A DNA stretch of 64,000 bases from contig NZ_JAEQNB010000001.1 in assembly GCF_016722965.1 (NCBI RefSeq), forward strand, positions 659,833 to 723,832. The letters are read 5' to 3'. Each line of letters begins with the position of its first letter. The first letter of the stretch is position 1. The translations under genes and the position numbers were made by a program. The notes beneath the pieces were generated by a model, which was given only the letters and a program-made list of their open reading frames with translations, was not told where the DNA came from and made no database searches. The DNA is from Tumebacillus amylolyticus (lineage in GTDB: Bacteria > Bacillota > Bacilli > Tumebacillales > Tumebacillaceae). Below, piece after piece: positions 16,622 to 25,339 of the stretch.

Positions 16622-17677
16622 ATGTGCCAAACTCATACGACATCTACCCGAGTTCTGAGCGTTGCGAGTGCAAAAGCACCGTTTGAACGTACCACGTTGG
16701 AGCGAAGAGCTTTGCGTCCGCACGATATCTTGATCGACATTCAATTCAGCGGCATCTGCCACTCCGACATTCACAGCGCCTTCGATGAATGGGGCGGCGG
16801 CGTTTTCCCGATGGTTCCGGGCCACGAAATCGCCGGCGTCGTGGCGGCAGTCGGTTCGGAAGTGACCAAATTTGCTCTCGGTGACCGCGTCGGAGTTGGA
16901 TGCTTTGTAGATTCCTGCGGCGAGTGCGAATACTGCCTCAGCGGGGAAGAACAATACTGCAAAAAAGGCGTCGTCTCCACCTACAACGCCCTGGATTACG
17001 ACGGCAACCCCACTTACGGCGGATACAGCCAAAAAATCGTCGTCACGGAAGGCTTCGTCGTCCGCATTCCGGATGCGCTGTCTCTGGACGTGGCAAGTCC
17101 GCTTCTGTGCGCAGGCATCACCACGTATTCCCCGCTGAAACACTGGAACGCCGGCCCCGGCAAGAAAGTCGCCATCGTGGGCATGGGCGGGCTTGGCCAC
17201 CTCGCGATCCAATTTGCACATGCGCTGGGTGCAGAAGTGACTGTCCTCAGCCGCTCTCTGAATAAAAAAGACGAAGCCCTGAGCTTTGGCGCAGATCATT
17301 ACTTTGCAACCGGCGATCCCGCAACCTTCACGGAGCTGGCGGGCCGTTTTGACCTCATCTTGAACACCGTGTCGGCGAATCTCGATGTGGACGCGTACTT
17401 GTCGCTGCTGCACATCGACGGAACGCTCGTCAACGTCGGCGCACCGGCCGAGCCGGACAAGTACCATGTGTTTTCCTTGATCATGGGCCGCCGCAGCATC
17501 GCCGGTTCGCTCGTCGGCGGGATTCGGGAAACGCAAGAGATGCTGGACTTTGCCGCTGAGCACGGCATTGCCCCGCAAATTGAAGTCATCAGCGCCGACC
17601 ATGTCGACGAAGCGTATCAGCGTGTTCTCCAGAGCGATGTGCGGTACCGCTTCGTGATTGATGTCTCGACTTTGTAA
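16622..17677 (+). CDS. adhA: Zinc-dependent NAD(P) alcohol dehydrogenase
   Basis: A 351-residue medium-chain zinc alcohol dehydrogenase of the YahK/AdhA (cinnamyl-alcohol-dehydrogenase-like) branch. Catalytic zinc ligands are visible as C46 in GICHSDIH and H68 in PGHEIAG. The structural zinc ligands are C99, C102, C105 and C113. The Rossmann motif is GMGGLGHLA. It reduces aldehydes to alcohols in the cytosol. AGGAGG lies about 12 bases before the chosen ATG, and the long upstream open frame reads through the promoter and is not coding. MerR-type control (promoter copy 3) and the downstream aldo/keto reductase make aldehyde detoxification the likely job. Symbol by analogy with B. subtilis adhA. 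Confidence 0.93.
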   Translation: MCQTHTTSTRVLSVASAKAPFERTTLERRALRPHDILIDIQFSGICHSDIHSAFDEWGGGVFPMVPGHEIAGVVAAVGSEVTKFALGDRVGVGCFVDSCGECEYCLSGEEQYCKKGVVSTYNALDYDGNPTYGGYSQKIVVTEGFVVRIPDALSLDVASPLLCAGITTYSPLKHWNAGPGKKVAIVGMGGLGHLAIQFAHALGAEVTVLSRSLNKKDEALSFGADHYFATGDPATFTELAGRFDLILNTVSANLDVDAYLSLLHIDGTLVNVGAPAEPDKYHVFSLIMGRRSIAGSLVGGIRETQEMLDFAAEHGIAPQIEVISADHVDEAYQRVLQSDVRYRFVIDVSTL

Positions 17678-17692
17678 GGAGGAGAGTTCCAA

Positions 17693-18676
17693 ATGGAATA
17701 CCGGACTGTAGGCAAGACCGGCATACAGGTCTCCAGTTTGTGTTTTGGCACGATGTCGTTTGGCGGGAATGCCGATGCGGAAACCTCGAAAGCGATGTTC
17801 AAGCGTTGTCGGGAAGCGGGCATCAATTTTTTCGATACGGCGAACGTGTACAGCATGGGTCGGTCGGAAGAAATCCTCGGCGAGTGCATCGCGGATTGCC
17901 GGGATGAGATCGTCCTCGCTTCCAAAGTCTATTACCCGACTTGCGCTGACATCAACGCCAAGGGCCTCTCCCGCCGTCACATCATGCTGGAAGTGGAAAA
18001 CAGTTTGCGTCGGTTGAAGACCGACCGCTTGGATTTTTACTTCGTGCATATGTTCGATGACCACACTCCGATGGAAGAAACGCTCCGTGCGTTGGACGAC
18101 CTGCAAGCACAAGGCAAGATCCTCCACCCGGCGGTCAGCAACTGGGCGGCATGGCAAATCGCCAAAGCCTTGGGGATCTCGGCGAAGGAACAACTGGCCC
18201 GCTTTGAATTGATCCAACCGATGTACAGTTTGGTGAAGCGCCAAGCCGAAGTGGAAATTCTGCCGCTCGCCGCTTCCGAACAGGTCGGTGTGATCTCCTA
18301 CAGTCCCTTGGGAGCCGGACTTTTGACCGGCAAATACGGCGTGAACAAACGACCCGAGCAAGGACGACTCGTGGAAGAAAAACGATACACCGACCGCTAT
18401 GCCGATGAGACGAACTATGTGGTAGCGGAACGATTCAGCGCCTATGCCGCAGAACACGGCATCAACCCGGCCACGCTTGCAGTTGCATGGGCGATGTCCC
18501 ATCCGGCGGTCACAGCCCCGATCATCGGGGCAAGACATGTGGAACAGTTGGAGGATTCGCTGGCTGCTGTGGATGTGGACATGACTCCCGAATGGCGGGA
18601 TGAAATCTCGTCCCTTTCGGCACCTCCGCAACCTGCAACCGACCGCGGGGAAACGCTGCTGCCGATTTGGAGCTAA
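17693..18676 (+). CDS. Aldo/keto reductase
   Basis: A 327-residue NADPH-dependent aldo/keto reductase (YdhF/IolS-like branch) with the catalytic tetrad visible: D48 and Y53 (FFDTANVYSMG), K78 (LASKVY) and H119 (FYFVHMF). Its TIM-barrel length is standard. It follows the alcohol dehydrogenase by 15 bases, with AAGGAGG before the ATG, so the two are co-transcribed from the MerR-type promoter. Reduction of small toxic aldehydes such as methylglyoxal is the likely function. The substrate is not readable. Confidence 0.93.
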   Translation: MEYRTVGKTGIQVSSLCFGTMSFGGNADAETSKAMFKRCREAGINFFDTANVYSMGRSEEILGECIADCRDEIVLASKVYYPTCADINAKGLSRRHIMLEVENSLRRLKTDRLDFYFVHMFDDHTPMEETLRALDDLQAQGKILHPAVSNWAAWQIAKALGISAKEQLARFELIQPMYSLVKRQAEVEILPLAASEQVGVISYSPLGAGLLTGKYGVNKRPEQGRLVEEKRYTDRYADETNYVVAERFSAYAAEHGINPATLAVAWAMSHPAVTAPIIGARHVEQLEDSLAAVDVDMTPEWRDEISSLSAPPQPATDRGETLLPIWS

Positions 18677-18812
18677 CCATCACGAGAAAAGGAACTTGGT
18701 ACAAGCGTCCTTCCCCTTGTAAGAGACCCTGCATATTCTCAGGAGTATCAAACTGGTGCCGCATCATCGGTACACAGGCACGACAGAACCGGCTCCGAGA
18801 TGTAAGTGCGCA

Positions 18813-18848
18813 CAAAAAAACGGCAACCGATCTTGGTTGCCGTTTTTG
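18813..18848 (+). terminator. Rho-independent terminator after the adh-akr operon
   Basis: AACGGCAACC / GGTTGCCGTT stem with A and T tracts on both sides, so it may work in both directions. The rest of 18680-19020 shows no recognisable gene. Confidence 0.8.
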
Positions 18849-19025
18849 CGTTCGCAGATGTCTTCGCAAGCACGGCTCCCGCAGGACCCGTGCCGGTGAC
18901 GATCTAGTCGTAGGCTGATCATACTCGCTACCACCCCCTTTGCTTATACCTCGTGAATATGCCGATACCTCAGCTCCGTTCATGGCATATGCTATTCCAA
19001 ATTCATGGGGAGGGAGGTGTAAGAA

Positions 19026-19442
19026 ATGAAACGAGTACAGATCCGAATCGGGCGACCCAACCGTTTGTGCCGCCAATTTGCACGGATTCTGGGCGGAACG
19101 CCGATTGTGATCAACGGTATTTGCACCGCACAATTTGGTCGTGTGATCCCGGCAACAATTCTTGGCCGTCGCACGGAATCGCCGTTGGCACTGCCGGCTG
19201 CATTTTCTTTTGAAAAAATGGACAACCGTGGACGAACCCTCAATCTGGGGGAGACTGTCCTGCTGCAGAGCGAAGCGAACCCGTTGATGCGCGAACTGAA
19301 AAAACGCGGCATCACCGTGACCGCCCTGCACAATCACTGGCTGTTTGAGAACCCCCGCTTGATGTACATGCACTTCGAGTCCATCGACCAGCCGCTGAAC
19401 TTTGCGCGGAAGGTCAGAGAGGCATTCCGCGTTCTGAAGTAA
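19026..19442 (+). CDS. DUF1259 (LppY/LpqO-like) protein
   Basis: A 138-residue protein of the DUF1259 family, recognised by the C-terminal pattern TALHNHWLFENPRLMYMHFE and the preceding region where Met/Glu residues cluster (LPLMRELKKRGI-like). It has no signal peptide or membrane segment, so it is predicted cytosolic. GGAGGTG lies about 9 bases before the ATG. It is flanked by its own terminator and by the ars operon. The molecular function is not known for the family, and I assign none. Confidence 0.8.
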   Translation: MKRVQIRIGRPNRLCRQFARILGGTPIVINGICTAQFGRVIPATILGRRTESPLALPAAFSFEKMDNRGRTLNLGETVLLQSEANPLMRELKKRGITVTALHNHWLFENPRLMYMHFESIDQPLNFARKVREAFRVLK

Positions 19443-19449
19443 GTAAACG

Positions 19450-19480
19450 AAAGACGGCCTGTGTAGGTCGTCTTTTGTTT
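19450..19480 (+). terminator. Rho-independent terminator after DUF1259 gene
   Basis: AAGACGGCCT / AGGTCGTCTT stem (one G-T pair) followed by TTTGTTT. Confidence 0.75.
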
Positions 19481-19486
19481 GACAAA

Positions 19487-19510
19487 GTTATAAGCAAATG
19501 ATTATATAAC
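19487..19510 (+). promoter_or_regulatory. Probable ArsR operator
   Basis: Inverted repeat GTTATA-N12-TATAAC, AT-rich in a GC-rich background, 15 bases before the arsR start. Its spacing and symmetry fit ArsR/SmtB-family operators. Confidence 0.6.
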
Positions 19511-19524
19511 GATGAGGTGATTAG

Positions 19525-19848
19525 ATGGAGATTGAGGTTCTGGAGGAGTGTTTCAAAGCCTTCGCAGACAAAACGAGATTGCGCATCCTTGCCTTGCTTC
19601 GGACCGAAGAGCTATGCGTATGCGAATTGGTTGAGATCTTGCAGATGACGCAACCGGCTGTCTCTCAACACCTTCGAAAGCTCAAGACTGCAAAACTGGT
19701 CAAGGAACGCAAAGAAGGTCAGTGGGTATTCTATTCCTTGGACGGTTCTTCGTATCCGTTCTTTGAAGATAACTTGAAAGTCTTGCCTGACTTGAGCTCG
19801 AAAATCGAAGAACTCAAGCAAAATGGCCTCAAAGTCTGCTGTAGGTAA
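19525..19848 (+). CDS. arsR: ArsR-family arsenic-responsive repressor
   Basis: A 107-residue winged-helix repressor. The classical As(III)-sensing motif ELCVCEL (C31, C33) lies just before the recognition helix region (MTQPAVSQHLRKLK). The C-terminus ends in a vicinal Cys pair (VCCR), which could add a ligand. GAGGTGAT precedes the ATG. First gene of an operon with arsI and arsC, and probably autoregulated through the 19487-19510 palindrome. Confidence 0.92.
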   Translation: MEIEVLEECFKAFADKTRLRILALLRTEELCVCELVEILQMTQPAVSQHLRKLKTAKLVKERKEGQWVFYSLDGSSYPFFEDNLKVLPDLSSKIEELKQNGLKVCCR

Positions 19849-19862
19849 GGAGGATGACAATC

Positions 19863-20315
19863 ATGACTACATTCCGTATGCACGTCGCGATCAACGTGAC
19901 AGATTTGGAAGCTTGCCTTGCGTTTTACCGCGCGATGTTCGGTGCAGAACCGACGAAGGTCAAAGAGAACTACGCGAAATTTGAGTTGAACAACCCGCCG
20001 CTTCACTTCTCCATGAACGTGCGTCCGTATGAGAAAAACGGAGCCCTGAATCATCTTGGCTTCCAAGTGGAGAACACCGAAGCCGTTCACGCCATGAAAT
20101 CGCGGTTCCAAGAAGCCGGGCTCGTCACGATCGATGAAATGAACACGACATGCTGTTATGCGGTGCAAGACAAAATTTGGGTTTCCGATCCGGAGGGCAA
20201 CGCATGGGAAGTGTTCTACACGCGGGAAGACTCCGAATTTGAATCTGCGGGAGAAGCGGCAGTAGCAGGTGTCTGCTGTGCACCGGCTCCTGTGGAACTC
20301 ATCAACCTCGACTAA
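19863..20315 (+). CDS. arsI: ArsI/CadI-type VOC protein, probable C-As lyase
   Basis: A 150-residue vicinal-oxygen-chelate dioxygenase of the ArsI/CadI branch. Predicted Fe(II) ligands are H7, H64 and E116, and the vicinal pair C97-C98 in the MNTTCCYAV loop is the trivalent organoarsenical binding site known for ArsI. ArsI cleaves the carbon-arsenic bond of trivalent methyl- and phenylarsenicals. The ATG at 19863 is preferred over the one at 19854, because AAGGAGG (19847-19853) would touch the earlier codon but is 9 bases from the later one. The C-terminal extension ends with [14 protein letters not shown], adding a second vicinal Cys pair. Confidence 0.88.
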   Translation: MTTFRMHVAINVTDLEACLAFYRAMFGAEPTKVKENYAKFELNNPPLHFSMNVRPYEKNGALNHLGFQVENTEAVHAMKSRFQEAGLVTIDEMNTTCCYAVQDKIWVSDPEGNAWEVFYTREDSEFESAGEAAVAGVCCAPAPVELINLD

Positions 20316-20328
20316 CGGAGGGCTCTCC

Positions 20329-20751
20329 ATGACAGACAACAAAAAAATCATCTATTTCCTCTGTACCGGCAACTCCTGCCGCAGTCAAATGGCGGAAGGC
20401 TTCGGGAAAAAGCACCTCGGCGATCACTTTGACGTCTACAGCGCGGGGATTGAAGCGCATGGACTGAACCCGAACGCTGTCAAAGTGATGGCCGAACAGG
20501 GCATCGACATCTCCGGGCAGACGTCCGACATCATCAACCCGGAGCTCTTGAACAAAGCGGACTACGTAGTCACCCTCTGCGGCGATGCCAACGACAAGTG
20601 CCCGATGACTCCGCCGCATGTCAACCGTGCTCATTGGGGCTTCGATGATCCGGCGAAAGCAACCGGGACTGACGAAGAGAAGTGGGCCGTGTTTCAACGA
20701 GTACGAGACGACATCGAAGCACGCATCAAGCGTTTTGCCTTGAATCAATAA
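20329..20751 (+). CDS. arsC: Arsenate reductase, thioredoxin-coupled (LMW phosphatase type)
   Basis: A 140-residue arsenate reductase of the thioredoxin-linked class. The P-loop CTGNSCRSQ carries nucleophile C12, and the redox relay cysteines are C84 and C91 in [12 protein letters not shown]. It reduces As(V) to As(III) in the cytosol. GGAGGG lies 7 bases before the ATG, 13 bases after the arsI stop. No ArsB/Acr3 efflux pump follows, so the As(III) formed must be exported by a pump encoded elsewhere. Confidence 0.93.
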   Translation: MTDNKKIIYFLCTGNSCRSQMAEGFGKKHLGDHFDVYSAGIEAHGLNPNAVKVMAEQGIDISGQTSDIINPELLNKADYVVTLCGDANDKCPMTPPHVNRAHWGFDDPAKATGTDEEKWAVFQRVRDDIEARIKRFALNQ

Positions 20752-20764
20752 AGCACGGCATGTC

Positions 20765-20798
20765 AAAAAAGGGCACAGCTCATCAGCTGCGCCCTTTT
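20765..20798 (+). terminator. Rho-independent terminator of the ars operon
   Basis: GGGCACAGCT / AGCTGCGCCC stem with one mismatch, flanked by an A6 tract and TTTT. Confidence 0.8.
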
Positions 20799-20849
20799 CG
20801 CTTTGGCACAACAACGTTTGAATATTATGAAATTATATTTATGAATCTC

Positions 20850-20879
20850 TTGAATTACACTCTACAATTATGTTATAAC
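20850..20879 (+). promoter_or_regulatory. Promoter of the lanthipeptide locus
   Basis: TTGAAT at 20850 and TATAAC at 20874 with an 18-bp spacer, in an AT-rich patch ending about 60 bases before the precursor start. Confidence 0.55.
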
Positions 20880-20939
20880 TGAACTACTAACTGAGACATA
20901 CATCCTTGGATACTCAAACTCTAAAGGAGGTAGTTTCCC

Positions 20940-21071
20940 ATGGAAAAAATGTTTGATCTCGACGTGCAAGTACAATCGACCAAATCGGCGGGCACTGTAA
21001 ACGCTGCTTGGACGACGTCTTGCTTCTGCTCGATCGGCACCGACAGCAGCTGCTGGCTCAACCAGATGTAA
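20940..21071 (+). CDS. Class I lanthipeptide-like precursor peptide
   Basis: A 43-residue peptide beginning MEKMFDLDVQVQ. FDLD at residues 5-8 matches the FxLD leader box recognised by class I lanthipeptide dehydratases. The C-terminal part (from about residue 22) is rich in Ser, Thr and Cys: TTSCFCSIGTDSSCW, with Cys at 28, 30 and 38. AAAGGAGG lies 9 bases before the ATG, and an AT-rich promoter and a downstream hairpin frame it. The next reading frames are lanB fragments and a NisT-type exporter, which supports the call. The leader cleavage site is not evident. The modification enzyme next door is broken, so whether the peptide is matured is unknown. Confidence 0.75.
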   Translation: MEKMFDLDVQVQSTKSAGTVNAAWTTSCFCSIGTDSSCWLNQM

Positions 21072-21081
21072 GGATACCTCT

Positions 21082-21117
21082 GCCATTACCCGTTTGAGAC
21101 GGGTGATGGCTTTGTAT
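21082..21117 (+). terminator. Attenuator-like hairpin after the precursor gene
   Basis: GCCATTACCCG / CGGGTGATGGC stem (one G-T pair) followed by TTTGTATT, 10 bases after the precursor stop. Such hairpins often set a high precursor-to-enzyme ratio in lantibiotic operons. Confidence 0.65.
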
Positions 21118-21119
21118 TA

Positions 21120-21367
21120 TTAGAATTTTCTCGCTATGCCCAAGATCCGATGATCCGCGAAGCGATTGCCGTAGCTTCCACCTCTCTGCTTGCGTCGCTT
21201 CCCCAATTGGAAACGAGATCGACACCGTTTGGTCTGTTTTCGGGTGTCGCGCACGGACGTTTCGCAGCTGCATCGGCTCTGCAGATCTCAAGCAAGAACA
21301 AACGACGTACATTCTGACTCGCCATGCGCTGCAGGCGATGAAACATTTTCGGAGGGGAACACAATGA
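21120..21367 (+). pseudogene. Remnant of lantibiotic dehydratase lanB (N- and C-terminal pieces)
   Basis: Two adjoining fragments in different frames. The first (21120-21317) reads FSRYAQDPMIREAIAVAS, a few residues, then STPFGLFSGVAHGRF. These are two N-terminal LanB signatures that are normally some 20-30 residues further apart. The second frame, ending at 21367, reads about IGSADLKQEQ then ILTRHALQAMKHF, resembling the very C-terminus of LanB/SpaB_C proteins. A full LanB has about 1000 residues, so at least one large deletion and one small one occurred. No start codon is present. The exporter gene start overlaps the end of the remnant. Confidence 0.7.
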
Positions 21368-23160
21368 ACGAAAACGAACAGATCGGTATAAAAGAGGTTC
21401 TGCAATCGTTCCGGCACTGGCGCAATCTGTTCGCCCTGATCTGGAGAGCGAATCCCAGCTATCTGATGCGGGTCGTCCTGATCTATCTCTTGCTCGGGGT
21501 GACGCCGATCGTGACGCTCGTCGCGACGAAGAAGTTGATCGACGGGGTTATAGCCGGACAAGCGCTGGCCGCAATGGGCTGGTATGTCGGGATCTTGGTG
21601 TTCAAGCAGGCCTTGACCATCGCCCAATCCTACTATGAAGGACTGTTCCAGCAGTTGGTCGCCAACGCGGTACAGGAAAAAATCATCGAAAAAACGACCC
21701 AACTCAGCTTGGCCGACATCGAAAATACAGACGTGCAGGAGCAACTGAAACGGGTGCAACAAGAAGCGATGTATCGCCCGTATCAGATGTTCACCCAGAT
21801 GCTGAACGTCATCAACAACGTTGTCACCTTCGTAGGTGCGGTGGTGCTGTTGATCTCGTGGAAGTGGTGGGCGGTGCTGGTGGTTGCCTTGACGACGGGG
21901 ATCTCGTTCTACACGAGTCTGCGGATCAACCAAGAGCAGTTCAAGATCGTCTACGAGCGGGCGGCGAAGCAACGGGAAGCGTGGTATTACACCCATCTGC
22001 TCACCTTCGACAAAACGTTCAAGGAGATCCGACTGTTTCAATTGGGCGAGTTCTTCCTAACCAAGTTTAAAGCCATCTACCGCGACTTCTATATCGTCGA
22101 CCAGAAGATCGCCAAGAAACGACTGAACTGGTCGGCCGCCAGCGAAACGCTGAATCTGGTGGCGCTCATCAGCGTGATCTACCTCGCCGTGCGGGAAGCG
22201 ATGCGCAATGTGTTCGGCGTCGGCAACCTGTACAGCTATGTGCAAGGGATTTCGCTGACCCAAACCAGCGCGCAGAGCGTGTTTTCGAACATCTTGGCGA
22301 TCTGTCAGCACAACTTGTACATCGAGCAGTTGTTTGTGTTTCTCGCGTTGCCGACTGTCGAACCGAAGCTGTTAAGCGGGGTGCAAGACGTCGAGCGGAT
22401 CGAGACGTTCGAGTTTCGAGATGTTTCCTTTTGCTATCCGGGGACGGAGCGCGAGGTGTTGCACAACGTGAGTTTCAGCTTGCAGCGGGGGCAGTGCATC
22501 GCAATCGTCGGGCGAAACGGTTCGGGGAAAACGACGCTCGCCAAACTCATCACTCAACTCTACGCCGGGTATGACGGCGAGATTCTGGTCAACGGAGAGT
22601 CGGTGCGCACATTGGATGTCGAGCAGTTGCAAAAGCGCATCGGCGTCGTCTTCCAAGACTATGTCCATTATGAGATGACGCTGCGCCACAACATCGGGCT
22701 TGGCAATACGGAAACCATCGAGGACGACGAGAAGATCTGGGAGGCGAGCGAGAAAACGGGCATCGGGTCGTTTGTCCGCAACTTGCCGCATCAATTGGAT
22801 ACCGAACTCGGACGCTGGGTCGTCAAAGGTGAGCAGTTGTCGGGCGGTCAGTGGCAACGGATCGCCATCGCGCGCGCCTTCATCCGCAACGCCGATCTGT
22901 ATGTCTTGGACGAGCCGAATTCGGCGCTCGACCCGATCGCGGAGTTTGAAATGTTTGAGCGCATCCGCGACCTGTTGCGCGATCGATTGGGAATTTACAT
23001 TGCGCACCGACTCGCTTCTGCACGGTTTGCCGATCGGATTTTGGTGATGGACGGCGGACAAGTCATCGAGCAGGGGACGCACGACGAACTGATGGCGCTC
23101 GACGGGCAATATGCCGAAATGTATAACGTGCAAACGAATCTCTATGAGGTGAAAGCGTAA
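21364..23160 (+). CDS. lanT: NisT/SpaT-type lanthipeptide ABC exporter
   Basis: A 598-residue half-size ABC exporter. Six transmembrane segments span about residues 30-330, with an intracellular region typical of NisT (REAWYYTHLLTFDKTFKEIRL). An ATPase domain follows (about 365-590) with Walker A GRNGSGKTT, the Q-loop, signature LSGGQ, Walker B LYVLDEPNSALD and the H-loop His in IYIAHRLA. There is no N-terminal C39 peptidase domain, as expected for class I lantibiotic exporters. GGAGGGG precedes the ATG. All catalytic motifs look intact although the neighbouring lanB is destroyed, so the gene may have been kept for another peptide or decay may be recent. Confidence 0.88.
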   Translation: MNENEQIGIKEVLQSFRHWRNLFALIWRANPSYLMRVVLIYLLLGVTPIVTLVATKKLIDGVIAGQALAAMGWYVGILVFKQALTIAQSYYEGLFQQLVANAVQEKIIEKTTQLSLADIENTDVQEQLKRVQQEAMYRPYQMFTQMLNVINNVVTFVGAVVLLISWKWWAVLVVALTTGISFYTSLRINQEQFKIVYERAAKQREAWYYTHLLTFDKTFKEIRLFQLGEFFLTKFKAIYRDFYIVDQKIAKKRLNWSAASETLNLVALISVIYLAVREAMRNVFGVGNLYSYVQGISLTQTSAQSVFSNILAICQHNLYIEQLFVFLALPTVEPKLLSGVQDVERIETFEFRDVSFCYPGTEREVLHNVSFSLQRGQCIAIVGRNGSGKTTLAKLITQLYAGYDGEILVNGESVRTLDVEQLQKRIGVVFQDYVHYEMTLRHNIGLGNTETIEDDEKIWEASEKTGIGSFVRNLPHQLDTELGRWVVKGEQLSGGQWQRIAIARAFIRNADLYVLDEPNSALDPIAEFEMFERIRDLLRDRLGIYIAHRLASARFADRILVMDGGQVIEQGTHDELMALDGQYAEMYNVQTNLYEVKA

Positions 23161-23205
23161 GGAAGCAGCTTGGAACAAATCGAGGCTGCCGCTAATGTCC
23201 TAAAA

Positions 23206-23246
23206 AAAGCAACACCCGTTCACTTGGAAACGGGTGTTGCTTTATT
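23206..23246 (+). terminator. Rho-independent terminator after lanT
   Basis: AAAGCAACACCCGTT / AACGGGTGTTGCTTT, a perfect 15-bp stem with an 8-base loop. Confidence 0.85.
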
Positions 23247-23381
23247 GAATTTTATAACATTGCGGTGTGTATTATCAAGTATAAGGTCGGACAGCCCGGA
23301 GGCTCGGGGCTGGGGTTGAACTTGTGCGGTGGGATTGAATTTTTTCACCAACTTACTCAGCAATATGTTCACCCCGTTTAA

Positions 23382-23984
23382 ATGCGCAAGCAAGAAGGCT
23401 TCGACTATTTTGTCACCCATGAGGATGAAGATTTTCACCAGTTTTACGAAACGATGCACAAGCCGACCATGAACTCCCGCTATGGGGAGTTCGCTCGCAG
23501 CGTCTCTCAGCTTGATCCGAGTAAAAACTGGTTGAACGCCCGTCTGATCGGCGTGCGCAACGGGGACGATCTCTACCGGACCAACGGCGCGCAGAACTTC
23601 GTGTACCACGCGATCCTCCATTGGGCCTCGAACGTCGGGAACATCGACGTGGTCGACTTCCAAGGCTGCGAGCCGTTTTTGACCAAGGGGACGTTCCAGT
23701 ACAAAAAAAGGTTCGCGACCGAAGCGATTCTGCCGCCGAACCATTTTCATGACAAGCGCTTGCTGGTACAGGCGAATGTTCACTCGCCTGCCGTGCGCCA
23801 GTATCTGATCGAGAATCCCATGTTGGTGATCGACGATGAGGACAACCTCGGAGCCGGCTATTTCTTTGATGAACAGAACAAGCCGAGACTCGACCTGCCG
23901 TACCAATGCCCGGGGATCGGCTACCACGTACTGCTCGATCTCGATGAGCGGGCCGCGGCGACGAAGAAACCGATGTTCACCTGA
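23382..23984 (+). pseudogene. N-terminally truncated GNAT/FemAB-like acyltransferase
   Basis: The 200 residues of open frame resemble the second half of a FemAB/GNAT-fold transferase: the segment DLYRTNGAQNFVYHAILHWA, then VDFQGCEPFL and FQYKKRFATEAI, which matches the conserved W/G-rich acceptor region of that group. Full members are usually over 300 residues. The first ATG has no ribosome binding site and follows a stop codon directly, and 23246-23381 shows no in-frame lead, so the N-terminus appears lost. A link to the neighbouring lanthipeptide genes is possible by position only. Confidence 0.5.
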
Positions 23985-24020
23985 AAAAAGGAGCTTCCCA
24001 TTACGGAAGCTCCTTTTTTT
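23984..24020 (+). terminator. Rho-independent terminator
   Basis: AAAAAAGGAGCTTCC / GGAAGCTCCTTTTTTT hairpin immediately after the truncated acyltransferase. Confidence 0.85.
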
Positions 24021-24134
24021 CAAGAGCACCGAGAGAGTCATAGTTCCTGCTTAGGGTTTCCAGAGCAAGTACGAATCGATACAATATGGATAAGCCTACG
24101 GAAATCGAGGATGAAGAGAAAGGAAATCCCCTCT

Positions 24135-25295
24135 ATGAACGTTCCCGCCTTATTTGAAGTATTACGAGTCTCATTCAAACTGGGTCTGACCTCATTTGGA
24201 GGACCTGTTGCTCACTTAGGGTACTTCCGAGCGGAGTACGTGGAGAAGCGAAAGTGGCTCGATGAGCGAGCCTTTGCCGATTTGGTGGCACTGTGTCAAG
24301 TCCTACCGGGACCTGCGAGTAGTCAGGTGGGGATCGCCATCGGCATGATGAGGGCTGGATGGTTGGGGGGCGTGGCTTCGTGGATTGGATTTACGATGCC
24401 GTCCGCGATCCTCTTAGCTGTATTTGCATGGCTTCTACAAGGAATGGATGCAGGTGAACCGAGTTGGCTCCACGGGTTGTTGGTCGCAGCTGTGGCGATC
24501 GTGGCACAGGCCGTCTGGGGGATGGCGAAATCTCTGACCCCGGATCGTCCACGAGCAACGCTTGCCGTCTGCGCAGCGATTGTGACGCTGCTCTGGCCTT
24601 CCGCACTGGTTCAAATCCTACTGATCCTTGCCGCCGGTTTGATTGGATGGACGTGGTTGGCTAAGCCGTCCGTAGTCAATGTCCAAGAGGCACCTCTGCA
24701 TCTCTCAAAACGCGGGGCCGTGCTTTGCTTGCTCCTACTTGCCGCATGCTTGCTGGGTTTGCCGTGGGTTCGTCCTACATCTCCTTTGCTTGCGGAGTTC
24801 GATAGCTTTTTCAGAGTTGGTTCCCTGGTATTTGGCGGCGGGCACGTCGTGTTGCCTATGCTGCAAGCGGAAGTGGTTCCAACAGGTTGGATAACCGAAA
24901 CGCAATTTCTAGCCGGGTATGGAGCGGCGCAGGCCGTGCCGGGGCCGCTGTTTACGTTCGCCTCATACATAGGTGCAATTCTGGCAGGTTGGAAAGGGGC
25001 CGTGATCGCCACGGTCGCCATTTTTCTCCCGTCGTTCTTGCTGGTGGGTGGCTCTCTGCCGTTTTGGTCGACTCTGCGGGGGATGCCGAAGGTTCAAGCG
25101 GTGTTGAATGGAATCAACGCAGCGGTGGTCGGCATTCTGCTCGCTGCCTTGTACAATCCGGTCTGGACCAAGGCGATCCGAGAACCGATAGACGTGGCGT
25201 TGGCGTTGTTGACATTCGGGTTGTTGGTTTTTTGGAAAGTACCCGCGTGGGTGGTAGTCCTCGTGTGTGGTGGGATTGGGAGCCTCTTGTACTAG
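24135..25295 (+). CDS. chrA: Chromate transporter, long-chain ChrA (CHR family)
   Basis: A 386-residue inner-membrane protein built from two homologous CHR halves. Half 1 begins FGGPVAHLGYFRAEYVEK and contains LVALCQVLPGPASSQ. Half 2 begins FGGGHVVLPMLQAEVV and contains the matching GYGAAQAVPGPLFTF. The paired PGP motifs and about 10-12 hydrophobic segments are diagnostic. It exports chromate by proton exchange in characterised members, though many homologues are uncharacterised. The ATG at 24135 has AAAGGAAA about 10 bases upstream. The earlier in-frame ATG at 24111 has AGG touching it and is less likely. It stands alone, with no ChrB regulator beside it. Confidence 0.9.
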   Translation: MNVPALFEVLRVSFKLGLTSFGGPVAHLGYFRAEYVEKRKWLDERAFADLVALCQVLPGPASSQVGIAIGMMRAGWLGGVASWIGFTMPSAILLAVFAWLLQGMDAGEPSWLHGLLVAAVAIVAQAVWGMAKSLTPDRPRATLAVCAAIVTLLWPSALVQILLILAAGLIGWTWLAKPSVVNVQEAPLHLSKRGAVLCLLLLAACLLGLPWVRPTSPLLAEFDSFFRVGSLVFGGGHVVLPMLQAEVVPTGWITETQFLAGYGAAQAVPGPLFTFASYIGAILAGWKGAVIATVAIFLPSFLLVGGSLPFWSTLRGMPKVQAVLNGINAAVVGILLAALYNPVWTKAIREPIDVALALLTFGLLVFWKVPAWVVVLVCGGIGSLLY

Positions 25296-25339
25296 AAGCT
25301 CCCCTTTTAATAGGAAGGAAGAACTTGATTTTTCACGAT

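Noticed and set aside
16475..18631. Minus-strand open frame of 718 codons across adh and akr
   Set aside because: Runs through two clear + strand enzymes, a terminator and a promoter; it is a composition artefact.
18667..18918. 83-codon + frame after the aldo/keto reductase
   Set aside because: It crosses the operon terminator, is rich in Arg/Cys/Lys without pattern, and has no ribosome site.
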